A stretch of 64,000 nt of DNA, taken from contig NC_079424.1 in assembly GCF_026213295.1 (NCBI RefSeq), positions 17,484,903 to 17,548,902 of the forward strand. The letters run 5' to 3'. Below the pieces are notes generated by a model, which made no database searches, was not told the DNA's origin, and saw nothing but the letters and a program-made list of their open reading frames with translations. Shown here piece by piece: positions 46,701 through 59,640 of the stretch (positions are counted from its first letter, which is position 1; every line of letters starts with the position of its first letter). The DNA comes from Gadus chalcogrammus (lineage: Eukaryota > Chordata > Actinopteri > Gadiformes > Gadidae). The translations under genes were made by a program, and so were the position numbers.

Positions 46701-47385
46701 GCAGCAACGAGCCATACATGTACAGCTGTTTATTTATCCAACACGAGTTCCTCCGTTGGGTGAAATCATGTTACAGTGTCGGGCTTCTTACTATTATCAC
46801 ACTTTGGATATTTATTCTATCTGATTGTGGTTTAGTAATCTCCAGCGCTTTAATATCAATGATAATATTTTAGAGAGGAACGTTCCTTTTCTCAAGTTTT
46901 ACATTGAAACAAACAACAGCCCTATTTTGTGACACAACACAAAAGAGCGTGAAGAACAAATTGCATTCTGGGATCAATACTCCTTTCAGTGACGAACTCA
47001 AGAGAGGAACATGTAAGGGAAGAAATAAAAAGTCGAAATGATGTGAATTAAAACACTGCGCTGCATTGTTCAGCAGCGGTCCTTCACTCCTTCAGGTGCC
47101 CTTCCCTCTACCTTCATCCTCACCTCTCACCCCCACCGCCACCTCCTCCAATACCACACACACACACACACACACGCTCTCTCTCTCTCCTCTTACTGCT
47201 TGCTTTACCTTTTGTCCCCGTGTGAATATTTCACATTGCTGCTGCCGCTGGTGCGTGATGCCCCAGGACTGAGACCCCATTGTGTGGGCCGTGGGTGCCT
47301 CGGTATGCAGGCACCCGGCGCGTGGTGCGCCATGACACGCGTGTGGCCCCTGACGCCGGCCTGCCGGCCCCTGGCCGGCCCCTGC
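43773..47385. other. Intergenic sequence downstream of gene C
   Basis: Gene C 3'UTR candidates (ATTAAA 44271-44276, AATAAA 44331-44336), then AT-rich non-coding sequence. At 45400-45640 a degenerate array of GACTAGATATGT..C and TAACCTA motifs gives imperfect repeats of about 30-50 bp. No gene recognised. Confidence 0.5.
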
Positions 47386-47388
47386 CCC

Positions 47389-47391
47389 CCG

Positions 47392-47433
<42 letters not shown>

Positions 47434-47435
47434 TA
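47389..47435. repeat. (CCTG)n tetranucleotide array
   Basis: About ten CCTG/GCCT repeats, followed by degenerate CCCGCCTGTTT variants to about 47540. Confidence 0.9.
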
Positions 47436-47841
47436 CCCACCCGCATGTTTGCCCTCTTGCCCTGCTTGTGTATTTGCCCGCCTGTTTTTCTATAGTTGTG
47501 CCTGCCTGCCTGTCTGGCTGGCTGTCTGCCCGCCTGTCCCTCTGACTTCAGCATCTGTTTGTTTCCACCTGAGAAATACGGCCAGACCTGGCAGGAGACA
47601 TCAACATTCACACAGCTGATACAACCTTTATTATGAAGGGAAAACAAAGATGCATGTCGAAAGTTTATGTTGGGTTTTGTAACGCCTCACGCTTATTGAC
47701 TCTTCTTTTTGCTCTATGACCACATTAAATCCAGTGTCGTTTAGATTTTTTATGTTTTTAATTGAATCAGTTTGCATGTTGCACTCTGATTGAGAGTGGA
47801 GATTCTGTGTTTGGTTGAGCTGGGTGGCTGGGAGGAGGGCC

Positions 47842-47966
<125 letters not shown>

Positions 47967-48124
47967 GGGATGGGGGTGCTATACTGCAGTGTAGATCCCG
48001 GGGGGGGAGAGAGAGAGAGTGCGAGAGAGAGGTGAAAAGTTGAACAGCGTTGTTGACCTTCCTTAGCGCCAGGGCTCTGAAGTCAGGAGCAGGACGGAGG
48101 CACGAGGAGGATATCTCATATTCT

Positions 48125-48169
48125 TCCTCTCTCTCTCTCTCTCTCTCTCTCACTCACTCACTCACTCAC

Positions 48170-48263
<94 letters not shown>
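48125..48263. repeat. (CT)n microsatellite with CACT interruption
   Basis: CT dinucleotides interrupted at 48151-48173 by a (CACT)n stretch, about 140 bp in total. Frames across it on both strands are artefacts. Confidence 0.95.
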
Positions 48264-48268
<5 letters not shown>

Positions 48269-49320
48269 TTCTCCCTCCCTCCATCCCTCTATCTCTCTCT
48301 CCATCCCTTCCAGAGGAGCCGTCATCACCCGCCCCTCCCACGCGGAAACAATTAGCATCGGCGATAAGGCGCCGCACATATTCCATCTTTTCTCTCTTAT
48401 CTCATCTCTCGTGTTTGTTTGGGGCTTTATTTTCCCCTCCGTGACGAAAGTCTTTCTGTGTCTTTCTGTCATGCCGCTGTTACATTAAACTTGCATCTGA
48501 GCTGAGTGAGAGAGAGAAAGTCAGAGGGAGAGAGAGAGACAGAGAGAGAGAGAGACAGAGTGTGAGTTAGGGGGAGAGAGAGAGAGACTAAGTGGGGCCG
48601 TGTGTTTGTCATGGAGCTGAATTCCAGATGGAGAGATAATGAAGGAAACAAGCAAACATAAAGAAGACAAAAATAGAGTGAATAAAAAGGCAGACTGACA
48701 GACGACATGAGGAGGGGATTTTGGGGCAAACGGGGCAAAACACAAACCTTTATGTGTGTGTGTGTGTTTGTTTTGTTCTGGAAGGTATGCGTGTTGAAAT
48801 GTCACACCTCTTTGTGTTTTTGTGTTAGTCTGTGTACACATATTTGAATTGTCATGGTATACATCGCTGGTTCAGAATCACCCGTATGCCTTCTTTATTC
48901 ACTACAAACAACATGGAACTACAATGCTAAAGTAAATGGGTGTTCTGGCCTCTCCCTATAGGAGAGGCGCTCACACGACAGAAGACGTGCTCCGCGCTCC
49001 CATCTGTTTTAGTTTTGGAGGGTTGTGATAACCTCAGACTGCCCCCGATTGGATTTAATCTTGCCCCTCATCTCTTTGGGTTGGTCAGCTGACAAGCATG
49101 CTGCGCCGCCATTGGTCAGCTTGCTACCGGGGAAGAGGAATTTGTGTAGCGTGGTGTTGAGTTAGCAGTTAGCCGGTGAGAAGTTTAGACTGCCATTTGC
49201 AACCATAACAATCTCAAAACACAGAAACACAGAGGGAATGTTTGGGATGAATGTCAGCCGTAAGAGCTAACCTGTCAGAAAGGCATCATCTTCCCGTGCA
49301 CCCTTCCGTTCTGAGGGTAA
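48264..49320. other. Spacer without recognised gene
   Basis: Includes GA-rich patches (48506-48590) and otherwise unique sequence. Confidence 0.4.
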
Positions 49321-49339
49321 ACGAGTGTACCTAGAGTGA

Positions 49340-50016
49340 GTGGAAGTGTCTATTAAGAGTGAGAGAGCATGAGTATAAAGAGTTAGCGAGCACGACCAAA
49401 GACTGAGAGCATGAGTATACATACAGAGAGAGTGCATTAGCATATATACAGGGTCCAGAGCATGAGTATAAAAAGTGGGAGAACATGGGTACATGAGTAT
49501 AGATAGAGTGAGAGAGCATCAGTATAAAGAGTGAGAGAGCATGAGGATATATAGAGTGAGAGAGCATGAGGATACATAGAGTGAGAGAGCATGAGGATAC
49601 ATAGAGTGACAGAGCATGAGGATACATAGAGTGAGAGAGCATGAGGATACATAGAGTGGAAGAGCATGAGGATACATAGAGTGAGAGAGCATGAGGATAC
49701 ATAGAGTGAGAGAGCATGAGGATACATAGAGTGAGAGAGCATGAGGATACATAGAGTGAGAGAGCATGAGGATACATAGAGTGGAAGAGCATGAGGATAC
49801 ATAGAGTGAGAGAGCATGAGGATACATAGAGTGGAAGAGCATGAGGATACATAGAGTGAGAGAGCATGAGGATACATAGAGTGAGAGAGCATGAGGATGC
49901 ATAGAGTGAGAGAGCATGAGGATACATAGAGTGAGAGAGCATGAGGATACATAGAGTGAGAGAGCATGAGGATGCATAGAGTGAGAGAGCATGAGGATAC
50001 ATAGAGTGAGAGAGCA
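49340..50016. repeat. 25-bp minisatellite
   Basis: Unit GAGTGAGAGAGCATGAGGATACATA repeated about 19 times in near-perfect form from about 49540, with point variants (GTGGAAGAG, GATGCATA, GTGACAGAG). It decays into divergent copies back to 49340. Because 25 is not a multiple of three and the unit has no stops on the - strand, all three - frames stay open with the same 25-residue peptide period. Confidence 0.95.
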
Positions 50017-50438
50017 TGACAAAACGGTTCACATTTTCAACAGAAGTTTGTAATCCGCCTCGACCCCGGCGCCTCTCCTCTTCCATCAGCTAGGATATTT
50101 TGGAGCGAGCTCTTCTTCTCCATCCTCCTCCTCATCCAACCTTGTGGTTTCCTACCTCCTAATGCACACGTCCTCTGTAGGCCTGGCATCACGACACACG
50201 ATACAGTGGCATAGACGTGAAGCACCACAGCTCTGTGTTTGGTTATATTTCGTGAGCCACGGTGACCTCTGCGTCGTCTTGGCCCCCCCGGTGTGAGGCG
50301 TCTGCTCTGGGCTGCGGAGAGCTGCTAGATTAGATCAGAGCTCCACTCTGTTTGTTTGTTTTGATTTGGGAGGGGCCGCTCCCCCCCCCACAGCCACCCA
50401 CTCTTGTTGTTGTCCCTCCCCAGGATTCCCCCCGAGGG

Positions 50439-50767
<329 letters not shown>

Positions 50768-51469
50768 ACACCCCCTACCTACCACACTCTCCCCTGACCC
50801 CACACTCACCTTTTCACACTCAAGTCCTCGTCCAGGCATCCTAGATCCTAGCCCCCCCCCCCCCCCCCCCAAAAAAAATATGAGAAGAAGAGAAGAAGAG
50901 AGGGCTTAGTGTCCAATCGACCAAATCACAACCAGACCCCCTCATCCTTGGAGCCTCGGACAGCAGCACCACCCAGAACCTTCTAGAACCAGCTCCGAAC
51001 CCCCGGGCCCCGCTGTAGGCTTCAGGGAGAAAGACAAGATGAAAATAACATCACCCTTTGATGTGTTGGTTGGGTCCCAGGTCCCCCCCCCACTGTAAGG
51101 GCGAGGTCTGAGCTGTATAGGTTCAGAGCTGTGCTCCAGGCCATGGGAAGATACTGTTATTCCTGACAGTGTGCCATGCCGGGTGTTTAAACCATGTCTC
51201 TGTGGAGTTCCAGCTTGAGTTTGGCATGTCATTAAGACTTTCATTAAAGTCGCAGGAGGTGTACCAAACCAACGGCCGGGGTGGGTTGAGAAGAAGCCGT
51301 AACCATGTTGCTCGCCGACCATTTCAACGGCTATGCTTCACGGTTTGAAAACAACACAACTAAGCACTTCTTTGGTTCAGAATGATTGGCCCGAATGCTG
51401 TCTTTCTCCGAGGCGACTGGAAAGTGCTGCGGTGTCTGTTGACGGCTGTACTTCTGTCTGTCCTCCTCT

Positions 51470-51720
51470 TCGGTCCCTCTGTCTGTCCGCCTCTTCTATC
51501 CCTCTGTCTGTACTCTTCTATCTCTCTGTTTGACCTTTGTCTGTCCACCTCTTCTGTCCCTCTGTCTGTCTCTCTGTCTGTACTCTTCTATCTCTCTGTT
51601 TGACCTTTGTCTGTCCACCTCTTCTGTCCCTCTGTCCGTCTCTCTGTCTGTACTCTTCTATCTCTCTGTTTGACCTTTGTCAGTCCACCTCTTCTGTCTC
51701 TGTTTGACCTCCCCTCCTTC
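51470..51720. repeat. 70-bp tandem repeat of TCTG-rich sequence
   Basis: TACTCTTCTATCTCTCTGTT recurs at 51511, 51581 and 51651, giving a 70-bp period with intervening GACCTTTGTCTGTCCACC; a decaying fourth copy follows. Confidence 0.85.
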
Positions 51721-51885
51721 TCTCTGTCTGTCCCTCTATCTTTCCTCCATTTCTGTCTCTCTGTCTGTCCAACTATTCTGTCCCTCTGTATGTTATTATT
51801 ACAGCTTATTTCCAGTTACTGCTCTTCCTATAAAGCTATACACCCAACTTCAACAGTTTTGCCACGAGGAATACCCCCCCCCCCC

Positions 51886-51888
<3 letters not shown>

Positions 51889-51954
<66 letters not shown>

Positions 51955-52061
51955 CTCCCCCCCTTGACCTCTGCTTCATCTCTCACAAGGCCTGAGGCCG
52001 AGGCAGCTTGGCACCAGACAGTTATTCAGACCCTCGGGCTGAGAGAGAGACAGTCAGACAC

Positions 52062-52094
<33 letters not shown>

Positions 52095-52165
52095 GAGAGA
52101 GAGGGAGAGAGAGGGGGAGAGAGAGGGAGAGAGGGAGAGGGAGAGGGAGAGGGAGAGAGGGAGAT
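51889..52165. repeat. (CA)n then (GA)n microsatellites
   Basis: CA tract about 51889-51953 following poly-C; GA/GGGA tract about 52041-52165. Confidence 0.9.
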
Positions 52166-53750
52166 GGAGTGGTGGGGGGTCTGGAAAAGAGAGAGTGAGA
52201 TAAGAGACCGAGGGGAATGAGTAGGAGGGAGGGGGGAGGGCAGGGGGGATATTTCCTGGTCATTTAGTTATTAACATATTTATTCACTTCACATTTCCCA
52301 CATATTTTCGAACTAAGTGTGGAGTTTCCTACGTTTGAAAAAAACAAACTCTTTTGACAAGTTTGATTGAAATATTAAGCCTTGGTCTGACTGGAATTGC
52401 ATTAAAAACAAAGAAGAGTCATCCATTTTAAAAGTTCTGCAAACTAATTCACCCCTTTGACTACAACTGTTGTCTTTGTAGTTCTTGCTCTCTAAATCTG
52501 TTCTTTTTGAAACAAGTAAATTTGTTATTCTGTCATAAATTAATTTGGCCTTTTTATTACGTTTCATTTAGTTTCTAATCCCATGAAACAGGAAATAAAA
52601 GGCAGAAGCTGTGATTGGATTAACAGCGGACTTTGTAAACACTGACCCTGTGTGACGCACCTCCTTCATAGGGAGGTCCCTCGTAGCAGCAGACCAAGCC
52701 GTCTTTAAAGGGAATAAAATAGAAACAACAAGTTGGTGAGGCTCGCTGTGGAGCCTTTGTCATGCGCGGCTGTGTCCATTTTGTTTTTCTTCGTTCCTGC
52801 TAGTTTGGGGTTGTCTTTGAGCTTTGCTTTGAGCGATTAGTGGCCAGGACTTCTGAATGAAGACATTTTCGTAGAGTCTTTTGTTCCTCTTTTGAATATT
52901 CACCGTCACATCAATTAATGACATGGGGAGTATTAGCTAGGCTATACTGTATATTAAAGGATAATCCATTTGAAAGAAAAAAAATGTATGCATATATATA
53001 TATATATTTATTTGTATCAATTGTGGAGCAGCTGCTGTATTTTCTAACACGTTAAATTGAGGGCTCCTTTGCTCCAGATGAGATGGGAGTTTATTGTATC
53101 AGACAAGTGATGTCGGTAAGCCATGCCACCAGAGAGAGCGGTATCACCAGAGGCATCGCTCGAAATCTGAGTTGTGCCATTACACTGAGGAGAAGCCCAG
53201 TGTCTCGACGAGAGGGAGAAGCAGAGAGACTCGCGGGGAGAGAGAGAGAGACACAGAACGGATTGTTCCGCAATAGACTGACGGACCTTTTAGCCTTATC
53301 TTCCTGAGCTTCTCTTACAGAAAACCAAGGAGAGAAGGGAAAGAATGCCCCGCTCTTTCTCTCCCCGCCGCTCTGCCATTCTCTCGTTTCTCCCCGTCGG
53401 CCTCGGCCTCCCTACTTCATTTCTTCCTCCCCCTTTGTCCGTTCATCTTAACCCAAGCGCTCCTTTAAAATCCTCTTAACCCCTGCACTCCTTCCTTTGT
53501 CCGCCTCCCTCAATATCTCACCTTGATGTTTTAATATCTTGTTTCTCTCCCCTCCCGTCGGCCGTTCCCCGGCTCCCCGGCTCGCTCTTAGGCCTCATTG
53601 CCTCTGCAGATTGGTCAGAAGACAAGCGGCTGATACTGTTACACCCTCTCAGCATCCATCCTACCACGCCGATCTGCGCCCGGACCGTACACATCACGGC
53701 TGGGGAGGTGACGCGCAAGAAGGGGAGGGGGGGGTTGCTGGACATTGTGC
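52166..53750. other. Spacer without recognised gene
   Basis: AT-rich to 53050 (with an (AT)n at 52995-53010), then C/T-rich sequence. No supportable reading frame. Confidence 0.4.
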
Positions 53751-53765
53751 CCCCCCCCCCCCCCC

Positions 53766-53797
<32 letters not shown>

Positions 53798-53919
53798 ACT
53801 CCATTTACATTTGCTTGCAAGTGACACATTTAGTGCACGTTTGGATTTCCTGCATGTCACATTGATGTTTCGGTGCCTGCCCCGCCCCACCCTACGCATC
53901 TCTCAGATTATAGTGCGTA

Positions 53920-53990
<71 letters not shown>

Positions 53991-54110
53991 AGACACAGAC
54001 ACAGACACACACACACACACACACATACATGCGCTTAGGCATAAAAAAATATTGATATATATATAGACGTAGAGAAGACACACACACACACACATTGATC
54101 TATTTGGCTG
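53745..54110. repeat. Poly-C and (CA)n microsatellites
   Basis: C homopolymer at about 53750-53765, CA tract to about 53800, second CA tract about 53923-54025 with CAGACA interruptions, short one at 54079-54093. Confidence 0.9.
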
Positions 54111-54353
54111 TGGCTCTGACAAAACGGATGATAATTAGATATGAAAGAGCGGCATGCAGGGCGTGGCGCGCGGGCCGCTATGATGCTAACGCACTATTAA
54201 TGAGATAGGTCTTATCTGCTCTCCTCCCAGGAACTCTGCCTTTGATCGCCCCCGACGCAGTCGACTTAATACAGTTTTGATTGATAGGCAGAGATGACGA
54301 GAGAGGGGGAGAGAGAGAGGCGCCGTGGACTGGGGGTTGGTATTGGTGCGGCT

Positions 54354-54354
<1 letters not shown>

Positions 54355-54427
<73 letters not shown>

Positions 54428-54608
54428 TAGTGGGGCGTTATTTCCCCCCGATGCGACCAAAACGATGCCCTTCACATGATGAAATAACTAGCAGTGCTAC
54501 TTTAACCTCACGGATGCAACTCAGAAACCTGTCATCCCACTCTCTTGTGCGTTAAATACTGTGCCTTGGTTGTACACACACACACACACACGCAAGCACA
54601 CAAACACA

Positions 54609-54659
<51 letters not shown>

Positions 54660-54690
54660 ACACACGCACGCACACACACACACACACACT
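54355..54690. repeat. (GT)n and (CA)n microsatellites
   Basis: GT tract 54355-54424 and interrupted CA tract 54574-54690, separated by 150 bp of unique sequence. Confidence 0.9.
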
Positions 54691-54899
54691 CTCTCTCCAC
54701 TGCAGCTGCAGATATAAATTCTCCCAGACAGCCGAAGCGCCCGGCGTATTCAGTCACCGTAAAGCCCAACTATAACTCAGGGCCCCGGAGATCTGGTGAC
54801 TCAGACGGGGCCGGGGCTGTGCTGCACTGGGCCGGGGCCCGGGCCGGGCCGGGGAGGAGGACGGAGATAAGGCCGTCTCTCTGACTGGATATGAGTTAT

Positions 54900-55209
54900 A
54901 GCCCACCCTGGAGGACGATGCTAACAGCGACCGCCTCGGACAAAAACGCACCGCTGCGATAGGTCCACCTAGTGAGTGTACTCCCTTGTAGAGAGGGGGT
55001 GCTGGAGGAGGAGGAGGAGGTGGGGGGGGGGGGGGGGGGGTGGAGGAGGTGGGTGGGTGGGCGGGGGTCCCGGGGCAGAGATAACAGCCCCCGCACTGAA
55101 TAACACCTTGTTAGGGTTGAGGTGTGTGTGTGTGTGTGTTCTTGGGTGTGTGTGTGTGTGTATGTGTGTGTGTGTGTGCTTTTGTATGTGTGTGTGTGTA
55201 CGTGTGTGT

Positions 55210-55302
<93 letters not shown>

Positions 55303-55850
55303 TGTATGTATGCGTGTATCTCTGTGGGTTAGTGGTGTTGAAACAAATCAGCGAGCCCTTACACTAGCCGCCCTTGTGTGCCTGGGTGTTCATGTGCTCG
55401 CACACACATTGCAGGACATCCCAGCCCGCCCTCCTCTCCCCGTGAGGGGCTGCGTTAGCGGCCCTCCATGCTCCTCGTCCCCTTGTCATGAGTCTGCATC
55501 ACGGTGCAGCGACGGGCGGAATTAAAGAAGCCATACTGCTGCCACACGTCACCCTCCATATATTACCATGACAACAACGCGGGGGGAATAACCCGCACGC
55601 CCTCAAGTCCCCCCCCCCCCCCACGTTCCTCTATCCAGTCCACACCGGCGCTTCCCCGTCAGGTGAGCAGATCGATCAGCGTGACAGGCACACTTCAGGA
55701 CTCCAGATCAATCATGGGAACAAAGGAGGGCGAGGGCACCGAGCCGGCAGCGCTGGCCGTACGCAGATTAGGACAAACAGTTTGTGTTCTGGATGAGTCA
55801 GGTCTATGCAGCCCCCCCCCCCCCCCCCCCCCCCCCCCCGCCACCCCCGG
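54900..55850. repeat. Poly-G, (TG)n and poly-C tracts in GC-rich sequence
   Basis: GGA/poly-G at 55000-55060, compound TG tract 55121-55302, C homopolymers at 55608-55622 and 55811-55840. No gene. Confidence 0.9.
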
Positions 55851-57150
55851 TGTAACCTCTGCTGTCCTGTACAAAACTTCCCAGCCTCCTTGGTGACTTC
55901 CAGCGCTGCGGTACACAATGTACACACACACACACACAGACATGCACATATTTGGCACACAGGATTTGTGACACCAACGTAATGTCGATCCGACTGCTGA
56001 AAAAAAAAAGAAGGAGTGATTTAGCGGGGAGGCGGGGTCGGTATCGATGAGAAGGGGGACCACGTTTTGACGTGGGCCCGGCCCGTCAGGCCCGGTGTGG
56101 GAGAACAGGGGCACATGGTGGAACCCTAGCAGCACGTCACGGAGACACTCCCCCTCCACCCCCCACCCTGAGGTGGGGGGTGGAGGGGGTGGAGACAGAG
56201 GAGAGGGTGGGGCGGGGGAGGGGGTTAGATGATAAGGGTGGGAAGAACTGATAGAGCGGAAGAAACCGTGTGGAGAAGGGAATGATTAAAAACGGCAATC
56301 ACCCGTTGGCCTGATAAAGCCAGCCGTCGTTAATTGGAAGCAACTCGTGGGATACGGCCGGATTATACTCCTCTGTATTGTTCTCTCCTCGTTCCTTCCT
56401 CTCCTTTTTTCTATTTTTCTTCCTTATTCTGTGGGCATTTCTGCTGGAGAGATGCATGGCATCTTTTAAGCGATTAAAAAAGTGGACAAAAAATATGTCT
56501 ATAGTATATCTAAACGTCGTATTTTTCAGTCTTTATGGGGCGCGGCGTCCCCAATAAAGAGGGATTCTCCGGCTCGTCGGTGGCTATACTGTAACGCCGG
56601 CCTGTCGTCCCCGGGCTGGAGGGAAACAGAGATTGTGGGAGGATGAATGGCTTCATGACGAACTGAGAGCGAGGGGAGAGAAATGTCCCCCCAAAAAGAT
56701 GTGATGGAGTCGGAGATGGAGACAGAGGGGAGATGAGGTATGGGTTCACTTTGAGTGATTCAGGTTCAGGGGACGGAGGGCGTTGAAGTGTTGGTGGTGG
56801 GGGTGGCGGTGATGAAGGGGTTGGCGGGTTGTGCACATGGTAGATGGGTGGTGGTCCATAAACAAAGGCCTGACAGTCGACCCATCACCCCGACAGGTCT
56901 CGCCGGTGCTGCCTAGATAAAGCAGGGGGTGGCTGCCTCCTGTATCAACACCATCCATCATCTCTCTTCCACCCACGTTGCTCCAACCCAACACGTCCTC
57001 CACCAGACACATCCGCCTGTTCACTCCCTCCCCTCCACCTGCCCCCCTCTGCCAACCACAGACGTGCCAGTCACAGCTTTCCAACTCTTTCTCTTTTCAA
57101 TTGCTTTTGCTGTAGATGGGCATGTTAAATGCTTTCTGCACTGCATCACC
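55851..57150. other. GC-rich spacer without recognised gene
   Basis: Contains a hairpin of CCCCCTCCACCCCCCACCCTGA and its mirror at about 56148-56188. A 108-codon - strand frame (56510-56836) is proline-rich and unassigned. Confidence 0.4.
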
Positions 57151-57153
57151 TTT

Positions 57154-57157
<4 letters not shown>

Positions 57158-57212
<55 letters not shown>
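57158..57212. repeat. (TG)n microsatellite
   Basis: About 55 bp of TG repeat. Confidence 0.95.
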
Positions 57213-57215
<3 letters not shown>

Positions 57216-58065
57216 AGGGGATTTTCCTCTGGATTGGTCTGAGGTCAACTGGATTTGAAAGCCCACATTGTCTAGATTGTGTAGATGCTTAACCTCCTGT
57301 GTGAGGCGTGATGTTTAATATACAGTTTATCGAGAGGACGGAGCACGTATTATTCCTCTATTGCAGCGGAAGAGCGTTTCTGTTCAGACCGGAAACCTGG
57401 GCTTGTCCATTCAAATAATTTTGATATTAAATTGATAATACATGTTTTTATTATATTCTGAAGCATATTTGAAGGATACTTTCACAAATTAAAATGTTTT
57501 AATTCGTTATAGAAACGAAGGTAATCCCAGCCAAACAAATTCTCGAAAACATTAAACCCTTTTTTATTTGCTGATTGGTTGTTGTTGGTTTATTTTGAGT
57601 GGCTTAATGGTGCTTCCAGAGCTCCACCACATTACACCCTAAAGTAGTTGAACTGCTATGCTACTTTTGTGTGCCTTCATTTTGTTTTAGTCATTTTGTG
57701 AAGCGGTTATGTGGATGAACAGTGTCAGCAGCGCTGAGTGGCACCATTGTTTCTCGGATTCTGTTTGAATATGTTTTGCCCGTCAAAAGAGACAAAGTGA
57801 GGGCTGTAACAAGGTTCAGCGTGAGAGGCGTTTCCTCAATGGGACAAAATATTAAGAACTGTAATCCGAGCTATTTCCGGCTCCCCATAAAAATGACCCT
57901 TCAGACCACCATTGTTCCCTCCTCACGTTGGGGTTTTGTATGAGCATCGCCTCTTCTTTGTTGTAAATGGACGCTATGGAAATTATGCAAATGGAGATTG
58001 GCACTCTGAAGAAACAATGTTGACATCTCCCATCCTCACTGCCCCCTAAGTACAAACATGGACAG
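57213..58065. other. AT-rich unique spacer
   Basis: Non-repetitive sequence without gene-like frames. Confidence 0.4.
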
Positions 58066-58069
58066 ACGG

Positions 58070-58370
<301 letters not shown>

Positions 58371-58372
<2 letters not shown>

Positions 58373-59555
58373 CGCTCGCTGAGACCGACTGCTGTCAGCC
58401 ACGTGTCACATGCCACCGCTGGGCCTGTGTGATTTGGAAGAATGAAATGAAGGCGAGAGCGGGGAAACACCCAAAGTGTTTCACAATGTTCCTCTTGTAG
58501 AAACCGATTGTCCCATAGATACACGGGACACACTTCCAATGTCCCAGGGGTTTTTATGAATAAGGATATCAAAGTGAAACAGAAGCTGCTGGACTGGTTC
58601 CTTGCTGCTGACCCAATCTCCTGAAGGCCAGCAAGTGAAAATTGTGGTCCATTATAAGAAGGCGTTACGGTAGAGCAGCCAGATTTGTGGCGGCGCTGTG
58701 AGGCAAGAGAGACACAAGAATATGTGGACCATTTAAAAAAAAAATGGAGTTAGGAGACGGAGTTCTACCCCTTTGCGTTGGATAATGAGAGATTATACAA
58801 GTGCTGATATGAGAGCGTCTCTAAGCAGCCAGAACAGCCTGGGGGGGGGGGGATGGAACATCATGACAGAGAGCATTAAGACCATCCATTAGTTCTTGCC
58901 TCAAGTTCTTCTTCCTGTTTGTGGTTAGCGTGGGGGCATAGCTAGCTGTGGTCACCCATCGCTTGACCTCCACCCAGATCGTTCAACAACCCCGCCCCCG
59001 AACCCAACCCCGCCACCAAAGTCACCACCACCACCACCACCACCACCTGTGTATCCACTGATTCAGGGTTCAACCAGAGCCTTTAAGTATATAAAAAACT
59101 AAAAATCAATCTGAATCTCTTAAGTATGCTAACTACTTTGTTCTGGGTGCGTCCGGGCCTCCCTCTCTTTCTACCTCTCTCTCTCTCCCTCTGACCCGGT
59201 CTGGTGTGTGCCACGGTCATTGATGGATGACACTGTACGACAGCATGACAGGATGTTGATGCAGCCCTTTCATGTGACTACCAAGACGACTGTGTTTACT
59301 CATAGAGAGGACACACATGAATGCCAGTGTGCTTCGCCAATTGGTGGACGATGAGCTCACTTTAATGATGATGATGTGTAGTCACGCGTGGCCCAAAGGG
59401 AGCGCTCGCACGTTCACATCTCCCTCCACCCGCCATTAGCCCAACGCTCACCTATTGACCTGCTCCTCCTTAATGGCTCTCCCTTGATGTGGGCACGAGG
59501 ACAGGATGTGATGTCATCGATGGCCAAACTGGCAGTGACTCAACAAGCTTTGTGA
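58371..59555. other. Spacer without recognised gene
   Basis: Unique sequence with a short (CCA)n at 59024-59046; no gene recognised. Confidence 0.4.
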
Positions 59556-59557
59556 AG

Positions 59558-59563
59558 TTTGTG

Positions 59564-59618
<55 letters not shown>

Positions 59619-59640
59619 CTGTGTGGCTGTGTGTGTGCAG
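59558..59640. repeat. (TG)n microsatellite
   Basis: TG tract with GCGTG and GGCTG interruptions. Confidence 0.95.

Noticed and set aside
48850..50016. CRISPR-like regularity of the tandem arrays
   Set aside because: Repeats are contiguous with no unique spacers, and the DNA is eukaryotic.
49331..50086. 251-codon - strand frame (and two overlapping shorter ones)
   Set aside because: Pure translation of the 25-bp minisatellite; the same peptide appears in all three frames.
53083..53307. 74-codon Arg-rich frame
   Set aside because: GA-rich sequence gives long frames on both strands; no support for a gene.
56510..56836. 108-codon - strand proline-rich frame
   Set aside because: Low complexity in GC-rich sequence, no splice-linked neighbours, no recognised domain.
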